Assembly (NCBI GenBank): GCA_011503125.2
Contig: WWBZ02000051.1
Coordinates: forward strand, 62,001 to 126,000
Direction of reading: 5' to 3'
DNA length: 64,000 nt
Origin: Botryosphaeria dothidea
Lineage: Eukaryota > Ascomycota > Dothideomycetes > Botryosphaeriales > Botryosphaeriaceae
The notes below the pieces were generated by a model, which was not told where the DNA came from, ran no database searches, and was given only the letters and a program-made list of their open reading frames with translations. The position numbers and the translations under genes were made by a program. Positions within the stretch are counted from its first letter, which is position 1. Every line of letters starts with the position of its first letter. Positions 11,147 through 22,273 of this stretch are shown in pieces.

Positions 11147-12949
11147 GTTCGTGGATTTCCGGAAAGGGCTCCAAGTGGTGGAATGGGAGGGGTTGAGGCC
11201 TAGGGAACTCTGACGGGAAAAGTCGCGATGAAAGAGTCGGGGCAGTGAGGAGTAATAAAGTCGGCCAGCGGCGGGCGCGACGTCACAGCTTGACCTCGGA
11301 TGAGGTGGTGGGCGCCATGACTGGTCTCGGCCACGCTCCCGCGGTGATGCTGAGGTTGCCGGGGGCGGACAAGCTCCCTCGGGCGGAGGGGTCGAGAGCT
11401 GCGCGCGATCGGCTTGTGATTCTGCGATTGTGGGGAAGAGAGTCCAGCCTTAGTCAGCCCCGTTGGTCTCCCCGCGCCCGCGCCCCAGCTGCGAGGCCCC
11501 ATCACTGATGATTCTTGCAGCCAGCACGCCGTCTGCCGTCTGCCGCGCTCCCGCTCCCGCTCTGGTTGCCGCGGTGCGCTGCCGTGCTGGCTGTCCATTA
11601 CACGATGAGAGGCTGCTCCTGGCCGTCCAGCAGTCCTCCAGTGTGCTATCTGAGGCATGCAGGCGTCGCTGTTCCCGGTGGCCCCCGAGCACTTGCCTCG
11701 GACGGCCAAGTCCGACAATACCCGGGCCCCTCGGCCGCCTTCCGTACAAGCGACAACGGCGAGGGCGCGGGAGAGCCATGATAGGAATGCGTCCCCTGGG
11801 CCGGATACGTCACTGGATTATCCCCCCGAATCCAGTATCGCTATCCAACTCTCCACTAAATACCCTTTTGAGATCCGTTTTCCCCAGCGTTTGCCGAGGC
11901 CTACACACTTTATAACGACCAGACGACCGCGCAGTGTTGGGCCGGAGGCTCATTACTCGATCGCAAACCGTCACCGCGTTCCCACCGCCGCCGCATATCA
12001 GCCCGCGACCGTCCTTTACTCGATCTCAACTTGTCAACACGCTCGCTTCCATGCTCCAGCTCTCGTGGTGCGCCGATACCCGCGCAATAAAATATTCTCC
12101 GCCGGCCACGTAGCACTTCTCCTTGCTGAATTTGCTACATCTTTCGAGTAATCGAGAAAAGTTGGAGGGCATATCGTACATGAACCGGCTGCGCACCGTG
12201 GTGTCCGAAGGAAGTTCAGATTTGGTTTTCATGAGTGGAGCTCCACCGATACCATGAAGGGTCCATTTCTGAGTTTGGACAAGTGCAATGCACTTTACAG
12301 TAGTAGGCGATGTTCTGCATGATTCCGGTGTCGGATAGTTTGCCGGCAGGAAGCATCTGGATCCAAATGGTTTTGGATTCTGTGCTCGTCTCGTATCAGC
12401 ACTCGGAGGCGAAGCCGGTCTTCAAATCAACGCTCGGAAACGAGGCCGGTACTCAGAACAAGCCTCCGTCGCTCTAAGCCGCCTATATGCGACTCGGCTC
12501 AGAGGGTGGTCCTGCATTATCCGTTCCTCCCCAGCCCAGCACTATGGTCAATTACACCTGGGATTGTGCATGTTCAGTAAGCCAACCGTAGATCTTGACC
12601 CCACAATTTGTAGCCCTCAACGTTCGGACCATGGAAGCGGTAACCTTTCATCCTTCCATGCCATCAAACGTCATAATCATATGCCTCCAGCCCTCGAAGG
12701 TGTGGACTTCAGAATGGCAGTGATTTCACCGTGCAGCCAATGATTTACTCAGTATTCCATTAAATTGCATTCGTGGCGTCAGTTTTACGTGGGTATATAC
12801 AAGACTAAACGATGTGCTGCTCATTGGACCGCTTTAGATGCTCGAATCTCACGATCCGTCTCAGGGAGTCTCTGAAGGCTCCGACCTCGAACTGGTAGTG
12901 TTCCCAAATCCATGTCGCCCCGCATCTTCGTGTGGATATGGCTCAGAAA
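11147..12949. other. Upstream region of malate synthase
   Basis: 1.8 kb between the malate synthase start and the stop of the aspartic-protease-like gene, both on the minus strand, so this is mainly the malate synthase promoter plus a 3' flank. Open frames at 11200-11900 are short and overlap on both strands. No coding family is recognisable. Confidence 0.4.
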
Positions 12950-14660
12950 TCATCGCTGCCAGGAGAATCTGTTGTCCTTCTTGTCCTTTGCCCCTGCTTC
13001 AGCGTTGTTGCCATCCATCTCGTACACCATGGGCACATGCGCACTCGCCAACTCGTACGCCACATCATTGCCCGAGTCCAGCTCTTGCCTGTTCTTGTCT
13101 TGATAAGGCACATCTCCCGCTCCTTGGATTTCGACGAGTTGGTTGCTGTCGGACTCGATGAGCGGTGGTCTCTGGTAGCCATACGGCTTGCCCTCCTGCT
13201 GCTGCTCCCACGTTGCATCCTGTCTGATTTCCGGTTGCCGTCTGCGCCTGCGCCGCCGCCAGCAGAAGATGAGAGCCACGATGGCAAAGACGCCAAACAC
13301 AGAGACAGCAACCGCGATGCCTGCCGTTGCACCGGCGCTGAGGCCCGTGGCGCTGCCCAAGGTCTCTCCAGGGTCTTCGGTGCCTGGCGACAGTATACGC
13401 ACAATTTCCGGACTGGGCAGCGGGTCTGAAAACTTTGTCTGTGCGATGGTGAAGTTGCGACGTTCGTGATCCACGATCAGGTAGGCTTCTTGCAGCAGAG
13501 TGCGGCCGAGCGTGTGCTGCGAATCATTGGCGGCGCGGCGGATTGGAAAGTAGTTTCGCGGGGAATCATAGTGCGGGTATCCTATCTGCAGGTCAAAGGC
13601 CCCGTATGGAAGTTGGATGTTGGTGCTGTTCGTGTCGCTCGTGTAGATCTGATTGCCGAGCTTGAAGGTGAGCGTTGGGTTGATTTCTTTGAGTTTCGAG
13701 TGCACTGTATCATTCACGAGGTAGTACGTCGTGTTCTGGTCGTAGGTAAGGCCGAAGTTCGTTGCGAACGCATCACACACCTCCTCCGGAAGCCACAATT
13801 CTGGCACGGTCGAGTCGATGAGTGAAAGGTGACCAGTTCTGGTCATTGCAACGACACCATTGAGACTGCCTGTGGCGGTGATGGACTGGAGGCCGACCAC
13901 GAGATCACGGCTGTCGTCCGAGGCAAAAGTAAAGTTGAAGTCAGGCGGAGAAGCGATGCGGGCTTGGTCGTAGCCTCCCAGTATCAGACTTCCAGGAACC
14001 TTTTTGTATTCTGAGGGGAGCAAGAATGCGTCAGCACATTTGAGGCAGAGCGAAGGGGTCGATGGACTCACGGTATGGTGCGCCAGCCGTGTAGGCGTAT
14101 GAAATGCTCGGGATGGAGTTGTTTTGTTTCAATTGGTTGAAAAGGCTCTTGACCGGTTGGCTGATGCTGTTGAAGCTTGATGAGGTGGGGCTCACGCCGA
14201 TGAGCCCCATGTAGAAGCTTTTGTCGGCAATGGTTGCAACAACTTGGTGGTCCATTCCCAAAGCGCTCTCGTCCTGGCTGGATCCGAGGCGGATGGTGTC
14301 GTAGCCATACTGACCGTTGCCGGTGTAGCCCAGATCCGCCTCAAGGCCGAGGTCATATATCCCAATGACATCCCAGGTCGACGATGCATTAGTGTTGAAG
14401 CCAGAACTCTCAGCGCCATTGAAGGGCTCCGCGCCACGAGTCGTAGTGCAGTTGCTTGGGTCGGTGGAAGTGCAGCCCTGGGGATCCAGCACGAAAGTCT
14501 CGTGACCGCGCGTCGAAACGAGGACTCGGAAATCCTGCGGCGGTGTGCCGACACTCAGGCGGAAAGTCGACCAGGGGCCATCGTTTCCATCCCACTCGCC
14601 CGTGTTCGGCACGACGTAGGGCTCGGGGATGGAGTCGTCTCGACGCTGGAGGATGGCCAT
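12950..14660 (-). CDS. Pepsin-like aspartic protease homologue with TM anchor; first catalytic Asp missing
   Basis: Two exons, 14072-14660 and 12950-14010, are joined by a 61-base intron; the product is 549 residues. The pepsin (A1) fold is seen from WSTFRLSVGTPPQDFRVLVST onward (about residue 30). The usual DTG catalytic triplet is replaced by STRG in LVSTRGHETFVL, so the first catalytic Asp is Ser. The second site reads SLIDSTVPELWLP, keeping Asp with Ser-Thr in place of Thr-Gly. A single membrane helix (AGIAVAVSVFGVFAIVALIF) near residue 410 is followed by a run of Arg and a ~110-residue cytosolic tail. The likely role is a surface pseudoprotease that binds rather than cuts. No signal peptide follows ATG 14660 and an in-frame stop lies just upstream, so a short 5' exon may have been missed. 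Confidence 0.8.
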
Positions 14661-17620
14661 GAGCGCTCAACGGCGCCGCGGCTCCGCCGGACGCCAGTGG
14701 AGCGCGAGTCAGAGCGGGTAGGGCAGACCAGGGCCCGGCGCGTGCATGCACTCCGCAAGAGCAGCTGCAGAGTCTCGGTCGTCCGGCGACAGCTGGAGCA
14801 GAAAACGCGCAGTCAACCGGATGCCACGAGGGTAATGGAGAGTGTGGAGTGTGTCAGACGAAGCAGAGAAAAGGGTCGGCGGTTAAAGAAGAGACATCAC
14901 TAGTCCGCTGGGCAAAATGGGGGCCCAAGCCAGCCGAGAAACGTTATTTATTAGCTGGGGCGCTTCGCAATCAGCACTGCTGTCTCTCGCTCTCCTCTCG
15001 CCCCAAAGCCACACTCCCTTCGCACAGGCAGCCGGACGGACCCCCCAGTGATGCGCTGTCCCGCTCTCAGCTCGATCTGCCCGCTGGCTCTGGCACCACC
15101 CCGCCCGCCCTCTCCCGTGCTACTGCTGCTGCTTTCGCCCCTTCGCTCGCATGCCGCCTGCACTGAGATGCGCTCCGCCTCGCGCGCCGCCCGTCTCACA
15201 TGCCCAGGCATCCACTGCCCAATTGGACCTCAAGCGCATTCTTGGCCAGTCCGCTAAGGCAAGTCCCCGAGCTGTGCGCTCTTGACAGAGTTATCGACCA
15301 ATCCACCACACCGCCCGAAACGATCCGTCCCCAACCACATTCTGATCGGATCCGGGAGCGGGACTCTCGACCAATTCACGCAACTTGTGGTTCTGTCATG
15401 GACTCGCCGCCTGAAGTCCAGAAGATCATGCGTGAGGAACCTCCTAAGGCAATGGCAATCTCGACGGGAAACGGGCTGCTGCACGTCGCGCCATGTTTCA
15501 ACAACTCTTCATCCTATCTTTCCACTCTCTAGAGCCATCTTCAAGGATGAGCTCGGAGTTCACCGCCCCTTATCATCCGCCAGGCGTCGACGGAAGACAG
15601 CAGTTCAGCTAACAACGACTTCCCGCACACCGCTGTCACGAACGATTTGAAGTGTCAGGCAACAGCTCTGTACGACAAGCGGCCGTGATACAAACTGGGA
15701 ACATCCCTTGTTCCGCTTGGACTTTTGTCGCTTGAACTTGCATGTGTACCTCTGCTGCCTTTTGCCTGCCTCGGATGCGCGTAATTGCAGAGAGATCCTC
15801 TTACAGAATCAATGAATGCTGTGGAGCGAGTGAGTGCTTCTAGCATCATATCTGTCGATTATCGCATATGATCATATTTGCCTCCCTCCTGGTGATTTTT
15901 GTTGCGCGAAGGTCTCTCGAGACAAGTTCTTGGTACTGGCACAAAACCACGGATCCAAAAAAAAAAAAACCCCAAATAATTCGCCGTTACTGGTCCCGCA
16001 AGCGTACCAGACGGTGAAATGGATGGCCATGGGACTGGGCAGACACCAGCACAGCTGCGAACGCCTTGTGGTTTCTTTTCTACAACAATGTTGCATGCTC
16101 GGACAGTTCAAAGCCTACTGCGCCTATGCCACGTCGGAGCCCGTCCCTAACAAGTTCCAGGCACAAACATGATGGTATTGTGCTTCGTGTCACCTCGGTT
16201 CCCCCTGGCCATGCTCCTTCCAATTGCTGGGAAGCACCAGTCCACCACTGGCACAATGACGTTTCTGCACCACCCAGCCTTGCAAAATACCTAGTACTCG
16301 GCCTTTCGGTGCTCTACGAAGTTGACCTCACCAATTGTGTTATCAAGGTGAGCACATCCAGGGTGATCGCGTGACGGGACAAGTCCAGATAAGGTGATAT
16401 CGGTCTAGACCGTGTCGAGGACACCGTCTACATGGTGATCCTACTGTCCCCACCTTGGAGCCAAGATGGGACTCAACTCATGGCTTTCTTCTCTGGCATA
16501 CCCTTCGATGCGGTCCTCTCCTAGTCAGCTCATGAGTTTTAATGGACTACCAATGCTTTCTCAAGATGCATCGAAGATCCGGTTCCACCATGCGAGCCCT
16601 TGTGACTGGAGGTGTTGCCACCGTCTCCAGGACTATTTCTGCACTGCTGGGGCCCGTCCGTGCCATTGCATTCGAAAACGCCACCTCGACTTCTTTTGAT
16701 CTGTTCAGATGAGAATACAGCCGCATTACGCTCGGCTTGTCACCATCCGGGTCCTGCACGGAATCAACCCGTATGTTATGCAGCCTGGTACCACCGTAAA
16801 GCGGGGTAATAAGCTCGTCGTTTCCGGAACAGCATACATACAGACTCGATACTTCAAGCCCTGCCCCTGACATTAGGAGTGCTCTCATAACATACGAAAG
16901 CTTCCCGGCACCGGATTCCTCCATGTACGACATGGTCGACACCACCTGGTAGAGCGATCATGGTAGATGACAGGGAAATAAGCGGTCAGACATAGTGTCC
17001 ACGGTCACCAGACATGCAGCCGCATCAAGTCCGTTTCCATCTTCACCGTTCTCAGCTTCAGAAGTGGGCCTGCCTTGCGTCTCTGAACTGGTCCTACTGA
17101 TTGACAGAGGCACAGAGGCCACGCCATCCGTACGTCCTATCCCGGGCCAGGATCTGAATTCTTCCAATCTTTTTCAGCTCTACATTGTACGCTGCAAGCT
17201 CTTGAAGTCATCATCGTAGCAAAGAGCCTCATGTAAAAGAAAGGCTCAGATGTTACCATGGAAAGAGAATAAAATTAAGAGATGCGGAGTTCCATTCCCG
17301 GCATGTGTGGGAGTGCCTCTCAAAGGTCACGACACTATGCCGCACATGTAACCATGATTGACAGACGGAGCTCCACGCTGGGACCCGTGCACGAGTAGGA
17401 ACGATCGAGCCTTCTTTGATTGGTGTTGCTTGAAATTCAATATCCACAGTGGGTCCCTTGAACTGGAAGGCAAAATGAGTTGAAGCTGTGAAACATTGAT
17501 AGCAAGAACATCGACTGCAAAATAACGCCTTAGAATCGTCCCCCGAGCCGCCCATCCACAGAAACATTTCACCTTTCCGCAAGTCGACAACGTACACACT
17601 CCCCGCAAGACAACCCAGCT
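14661..17620. other. Gene-free stretch between divergent genes
   Basis: About 3 kb separating the minus-strand aspartic-protease-like gene from the plus-strand Ser/Thr-rich gene. The left third is GC-rich, the right part neutral. A poly-A/poly-C tract (about 15957-15975) is present. The largest frames (for example 16547-16945 on the minus strand) show no family features. No gene is supported. Confidence 0.35.
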
Positions 17621-19027
17621 ATGGCAGTTCTACCACTTTACTTCCTCCAGTGGTACATCTGGGCCGCCTCAGCAGTAACAACAAGCAAACCAGCATTCAA
17701 CGAATCCCATTTGAACATCAACTCCGTCAAGCAGCTTCCTATTCCAACAGACACAACCACGCCAATGAAATCTCCCCAGTTGGATTGCTTGAGCTATCCA
17801 ACCAAGACGACAGGGTCAACAACTCCGGGATGCGTCTTCGAAGCAATTGCACCCGCACTACTAGCATACCCTTGCGAAGTCAAGACAATCACCCGTACCT
17901 TCATAGAAATCACTACCTATTATGTAGACGGACCGCCGACCGTCAGTACTCTCACTGTTCCCCCAAAGAATTGCACCGAAGCCAGTATCCTTGGAAATCC
18001 ATCTCTCATGGCTCCTGCCACATGGAGCTGGAGGGGAATCATACTGTAGGTGCCCCGATACTCTTTAGGACCATGCTCTAACTTCTGAAGTACTTATCCG
18101 ACGACTTACTTCGCTTACGACTTTTTCCAAGCCGGCACGTGGAAAACCTGCGGCTGCTCCAGCAATGAAACTGGGTTTACACTGGATGCCACTGTTCTGC
18201 ACGAAGGGCAACGTGCCACTGTTTATCCCGCTTCTGAGGCACAGAGCATGTATATGACTGTACCGTCGCCTGTCGCCGAGTATGTGATGGCCGACCCAAA
18301 TTTGTCTACGGCATTGGACATCCGCACATGCACGGCCCGCATTCCAATTGTACAAGAGTGTAATATCTACACATCCAGTGGAAAGAGCGAGCCCGGCATG
18401 CAGATCGGCAGTGGTGTCAGTCAATCGTTCAGCCCAGGGATGAGGGGCTTCCCAGAACCATCAAGTTCTTTTCTCCTCCGCTTGCCGTCGTTCCTCGCCA
18501 CCGACGCTTCACCAAAGTCCACCGTGACAGATTCAGCCGAACAAGGTTATGCAGTAGAGGACGTCACCTTTCACGTGACAACCGACGTGTTAACTTCATC
18601 CTCCAGTCAGCCCACCACTACCACACCTACGGCCAATGTAAGCACCAGCGGCATGTCTTCCGGTTCTACTTCACCCACAATCTCTGTATCTGGGTCTGGC
18701 GTAGGTATTTCTGATCCCGCATCCATCAGCTCCGCGTCCAGTTCAACTACATCCAGGATCTCTTCCCAAACCTCAAGAGAGACAGACATTGGAAACACCA
18801 CCACTACTTCCGAGAGATTAAGGTCTGCGTCGCCCTCTCTCACATCTCTTACGACAGTTCTCAGCGTGTCCAGCAGCGACACTGCGATTTTCTCTCAAGA
18901 CCCAATTAGCGTTGTTTCCGAAGCCTCTACGACTGCCTCTTCTTCCTCGACGCTCCTCACGATAGCGCCCAGCGGCTCCAACAACAGCAGCACTGAAATT
19001 TCCTCTTCAGATACCACAAATACTTAG
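17621..19027 (+). CDS. Secreted Ser/Thr-rich protein, tandem paralogue A
   Basis: Two exons, 17621-18045 and 18091-19027, are split by a 45-base intron; the product is 453 residues. A signal peptide is evident (PLYFLQWYIWAASAV). The N-terminal ~240 residues form a cysteine-containing domain with Asn-glycosylation sequons. It includes the motif WSWRGII followed, across the intron, by TYFAYDFF, and later YMTVPSPVAEY. The rest, roughly residues 290-453, is almost entirely Ser/Thr, as in heavily O-mannosylated wall proteins. The neighbouring gene at 19922 has the same domain, motif order and phase-2 intron at the same place, so the two are ancient tandem duplicates. Unlike its partner this copy has no hydrophobic C-terminus. 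I do not recognise the N-terminal domain. A wall-associated or secreted role is inferred. Confidence 0.75.
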
Positions 19028-19921
19028 TTTTTCTCAGCGTCCTTGTTCCCGCAGGTCGTGCCAAGCTCTGAATGCCCTCTCATCATGATAAGCGGAGGGA
19101 TCTGAGTTCAGTTGGAAGCACACGCCACTGGGTTGGAGCTAATGTCCGTAAAATTACTTGTTGTTCCATGTAATTGTGGTTGCTCAGATAGTTCTGAGCT
19201 AATGGAAAATCTTTCATAATACAGTTGATATTACAACGATTATGCCTATAGGCTTTGGGACTTCACAAATGCTTTCCTACTGTCCTGTAGGGACTTGCAT
19301 TTATCATCCAAGTCGGTGATATATTGACTCAATCTGCGGCCTCCCGTGGAGTTTCGGACACGGTGTGTTTCTGGTTACACATGCGGATCAGGTCATCCAT
19401 GCAAGGGATTGCTCGGGGTCTGTTTGATAAGTATCAAAAAATTCGTAAGGTTGATTAATGGTAGGGCAAAGGTAAGATCGACTGCCTTGCATATGTACAT
19501 GCGAATTTTAAATTTTTTTTGTATGCGCGGCTTAAGCCTCTCAGCCGCCGCGTATTTGGAGGTGATACTGCTTATTCGGGTGGTGGAGAGCCAGGTCTCT
19601 AGCTGATACTTCTTTGTCGCACGCCGCTCAGGAATGCAGCGTTCTGGATCCCTGCAACTGACAGCAAAGCTGCTCTCGTAAGCCGTCGATAAAGCCATGC
19701 AGCATATTCCGCAGCGAAAATCTCATGATTATTTATGGTTCGTGTTCTACAACAGACTGTCAGTGGCCCGATCATGTCTAGGCAGCAAGACCTCAGCCTT
19801 CTGTCTAAGATCAGCTCTCTCCTAAGTGACTTTTTATCAAGCCACGTGGGGTGCTAAGATAAGTAGCGATGTACCCCACCAGACTTTTGTCAACGCATCG
19901 TGCTCGTTCACTCGCTTAATA
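19028..19921. other. Spacer between the two Ser/Thr-rich paralogues
   Basis: 894 bases, more AT-rich than the surroundings, containing short T tracts (about 19509-19519). It must hold the promoter of the second paralogue. An open reading upstream of 19922 begins at GTG, not ATG. No gene is seen. Confidence 0.4.
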
Positions 19922-22273
19922 ATGAATTTCTCATTCCGCTTGTTGTCTTTCGTTTCGAAAGCAATCTATTTCATAGCCCTGATAAGGATTTTCACTTCTT
20001 TCTCTTTCGTGAACGGCGATCAAGGAACCCTTTCGTCAGATCCCACTCTTTTCCCTCCTGCTCAGTGCATGGATGCCTACCCGACAGTAATCACCAATGG
20101 ACCACAATGTAATGGCTGCATCTTAGAGGCACATGAGCCTACGCTCTTGACTTTCCCTACGGAGAGCATTGTCCATACTACAGTTACGAAAACAATCGTT
20201 AATTTGACTATCGTGGATGGTCATCACTCTACCCGATACAATATATCAACAAAATATTCAACCGTAACAACTACAGATGTTCCTGACGCGATATCTACCA
20301 ACGACGTATACATCTGGTCATGGAATGGTATTACACTGTAAGTGTTAGCTCTCCAATATTAGGCTTTGGCGGATGCTGATGGCCTTAGCACCTCCGGAAC
20401 GACATATTTTGCATTCGACACATTACAAACGGCGACTTGGGAGGCCAACAGCATCGGCGATAAATGCAGTCTCATGTTCGAAGAGATTCCATTCTCTATC
20501 ACAACATCTTGGTCAAATCTTGTCCATGCATCCGAAGATCCGAGCATCAGATACATGGTTGTGCCATCCCCACTGGGCGAATATTTGACTCAACAACCGA
20601 GCATGGCGTCTGCCTTCCCTACCGTGGACTTCGGCCGCTGTTCCGCTCGTGAGCCCAAACCTTGTAGTTCAATCAATTCTGCGACGCTGTTACCTCGTTC
20701 GCAACAACGAAGATACGAACCATCCTGCACAGAAAACATTATCCCGTCGACGACATCGTCCCATCCCTACTGGATGTCATCGGGTCTCAGAGAGCCAGAC
20801 GGAACATACTCCACCCCTGAAGCTCGGCAGCCCTCAAATCCAGACAATATTTATGTCTCACACCCTGTTTCCAACTCGAGAAATCATCTGAATAGCACAG
20901 GCAGGGCAAGTCCGTGCGGAACGACCACCACAGCAAGCTTGCACTCGAGGACACGAGGTTACACGCACACAAATCACTGGCCGAGTATGCGTTTGACGAC
21001 CTCCACAATCTACATACCTTCTACTTCTGCACTCAACACAACGACATGTTTCACGATGGGCTCTCCCAGGCCGTCATCTTTTCGAGGGAACACAACCTGG
21101 CCTCACTATTACAATACAACGATGAATGATTCCTCAACGTCCTCCATCACCACTTTTACCACATCATCCTCGTCTACGCATGTGGTATCGACGCCCGGCA
21201 ACATGCAGCATAAGACTGTTAGCATGCTCACGGCGGTGTCGACCATCACGGAGAATAGTTATACTAATTTAGCATCTTCCATTTCCGATACACCATCATT
21301 GAGTGGCTTTGAAGAGCACAAGACATCATCCGAATCACCCTCTGCGCCATACACTCCTCCAACTGCGGTAGAGACCTCGGCCTCGTCAAAGGAAACACCA
21401 TCAGACCTTCCAACCATTTCACATGTGTCATCCACCCATGAAACCGAGACGAAAGGCTTGGGCTCTCCAACAGAACTTCCCGCTATCAAGACAGGTCCTC
21501 AACAAGCATCGTCTTCTTCGACAGACATAGCTGTTCCGAGCTTGACACCCGTGCTTCTCACGACGTCGGAAAGCCCGGGCGCTGCGTCATTGCTGCATGG
21601 ACAACGAAGCTCGACCAATGCTCTGCAAATTTTAAGCATGGCCATGCAAACCTTCTCAGCCACCGTAGATTCGGCCGAGGCTTCAATCCCTACTGCCTTA
21701 GCAGTCTCCCAGTCAATCCACGAGAGCGCGTTTCATCAGCCTTTCTCCCAGGATTCTTTGCTTGTCAGCAAGTCAACCTCCTCTCAATCGGTGACCGGGG
21801 AAGTTGAGAACACAAACTCCGCCTTAGCTGCATCCTTTGATGCTACACTGCTTGCAACTTCCCTGCCGCTTTCCATTGACGTAGTATCCGAAGCTTCCCC
21901 TTTGCACGGTGGCCAATCAAACACACCGTTATCCTCCATTGGAAAAGCTGTCAACACGGACTCCCCGACATATCATTCGTCAAACTTCGACTTCAACTCC
22001 GCTGTACCTCAATCCACAGCAAAAACGGCAGAAGATATCTCTGATACAATGTCAGATGGAACTCCCTCGTCAAGTACTTCGACCTCCCGTGGAGGTAGTA
22101 TCAGAAGCTCTGTGCGGACAACTACGGCTCTGCACACAGATGATGTCTCCTGTACGGCTTCAGCTGGGACATCGTCTACAGCTAGTGCTGCCGGCAAGAG
22201 GCTCAAAGTTTCTCGAAACTCTCTCGAGGAGTGGGCTATCGCGCTGCTGGGTCTTTTAGTAGCGGGATTCTAA
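19922..22273 (+). CDS. Ser/Thr-rich cell-surface protein with probable GPI tail, tandem paralogue B
   Basis: Two exons, 19922-20337 and 20389-22273, with a 51-base intron (GTAAGT donor); the product is 766 residues. It starts with a signal peptide rich in Phe/Leu/Ile (SKAIYFIALIRIFTSFSFVNG). The ~230-residue N-terminal domain matches the upstream gene: GC-I/V-x-EA, WSWNGITL, TTYFAFD immediately after the intron, and YMVVPSPLGEY. A ~480-residue Ser/Thr/Pro-rich stalk follows. The C-terminus, EEWAIALLGLLVAGF, is a short hydrophobic tail preceded by small residues (SAAG), as expected of a GPI-anchored protein, though short. A wall or plasma-membrane surface location is inferred; function is unknown. 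The first in-frame ATG is at 19922. Confidence 0.75.

Noticed and set aside
16547..16945. 132-residue minus-strand frame in a gene-free stretch
   Set aside because: Fairly protein-like composition, but no recognised motif, splice partner or neighbour context; not enough to call a gene.
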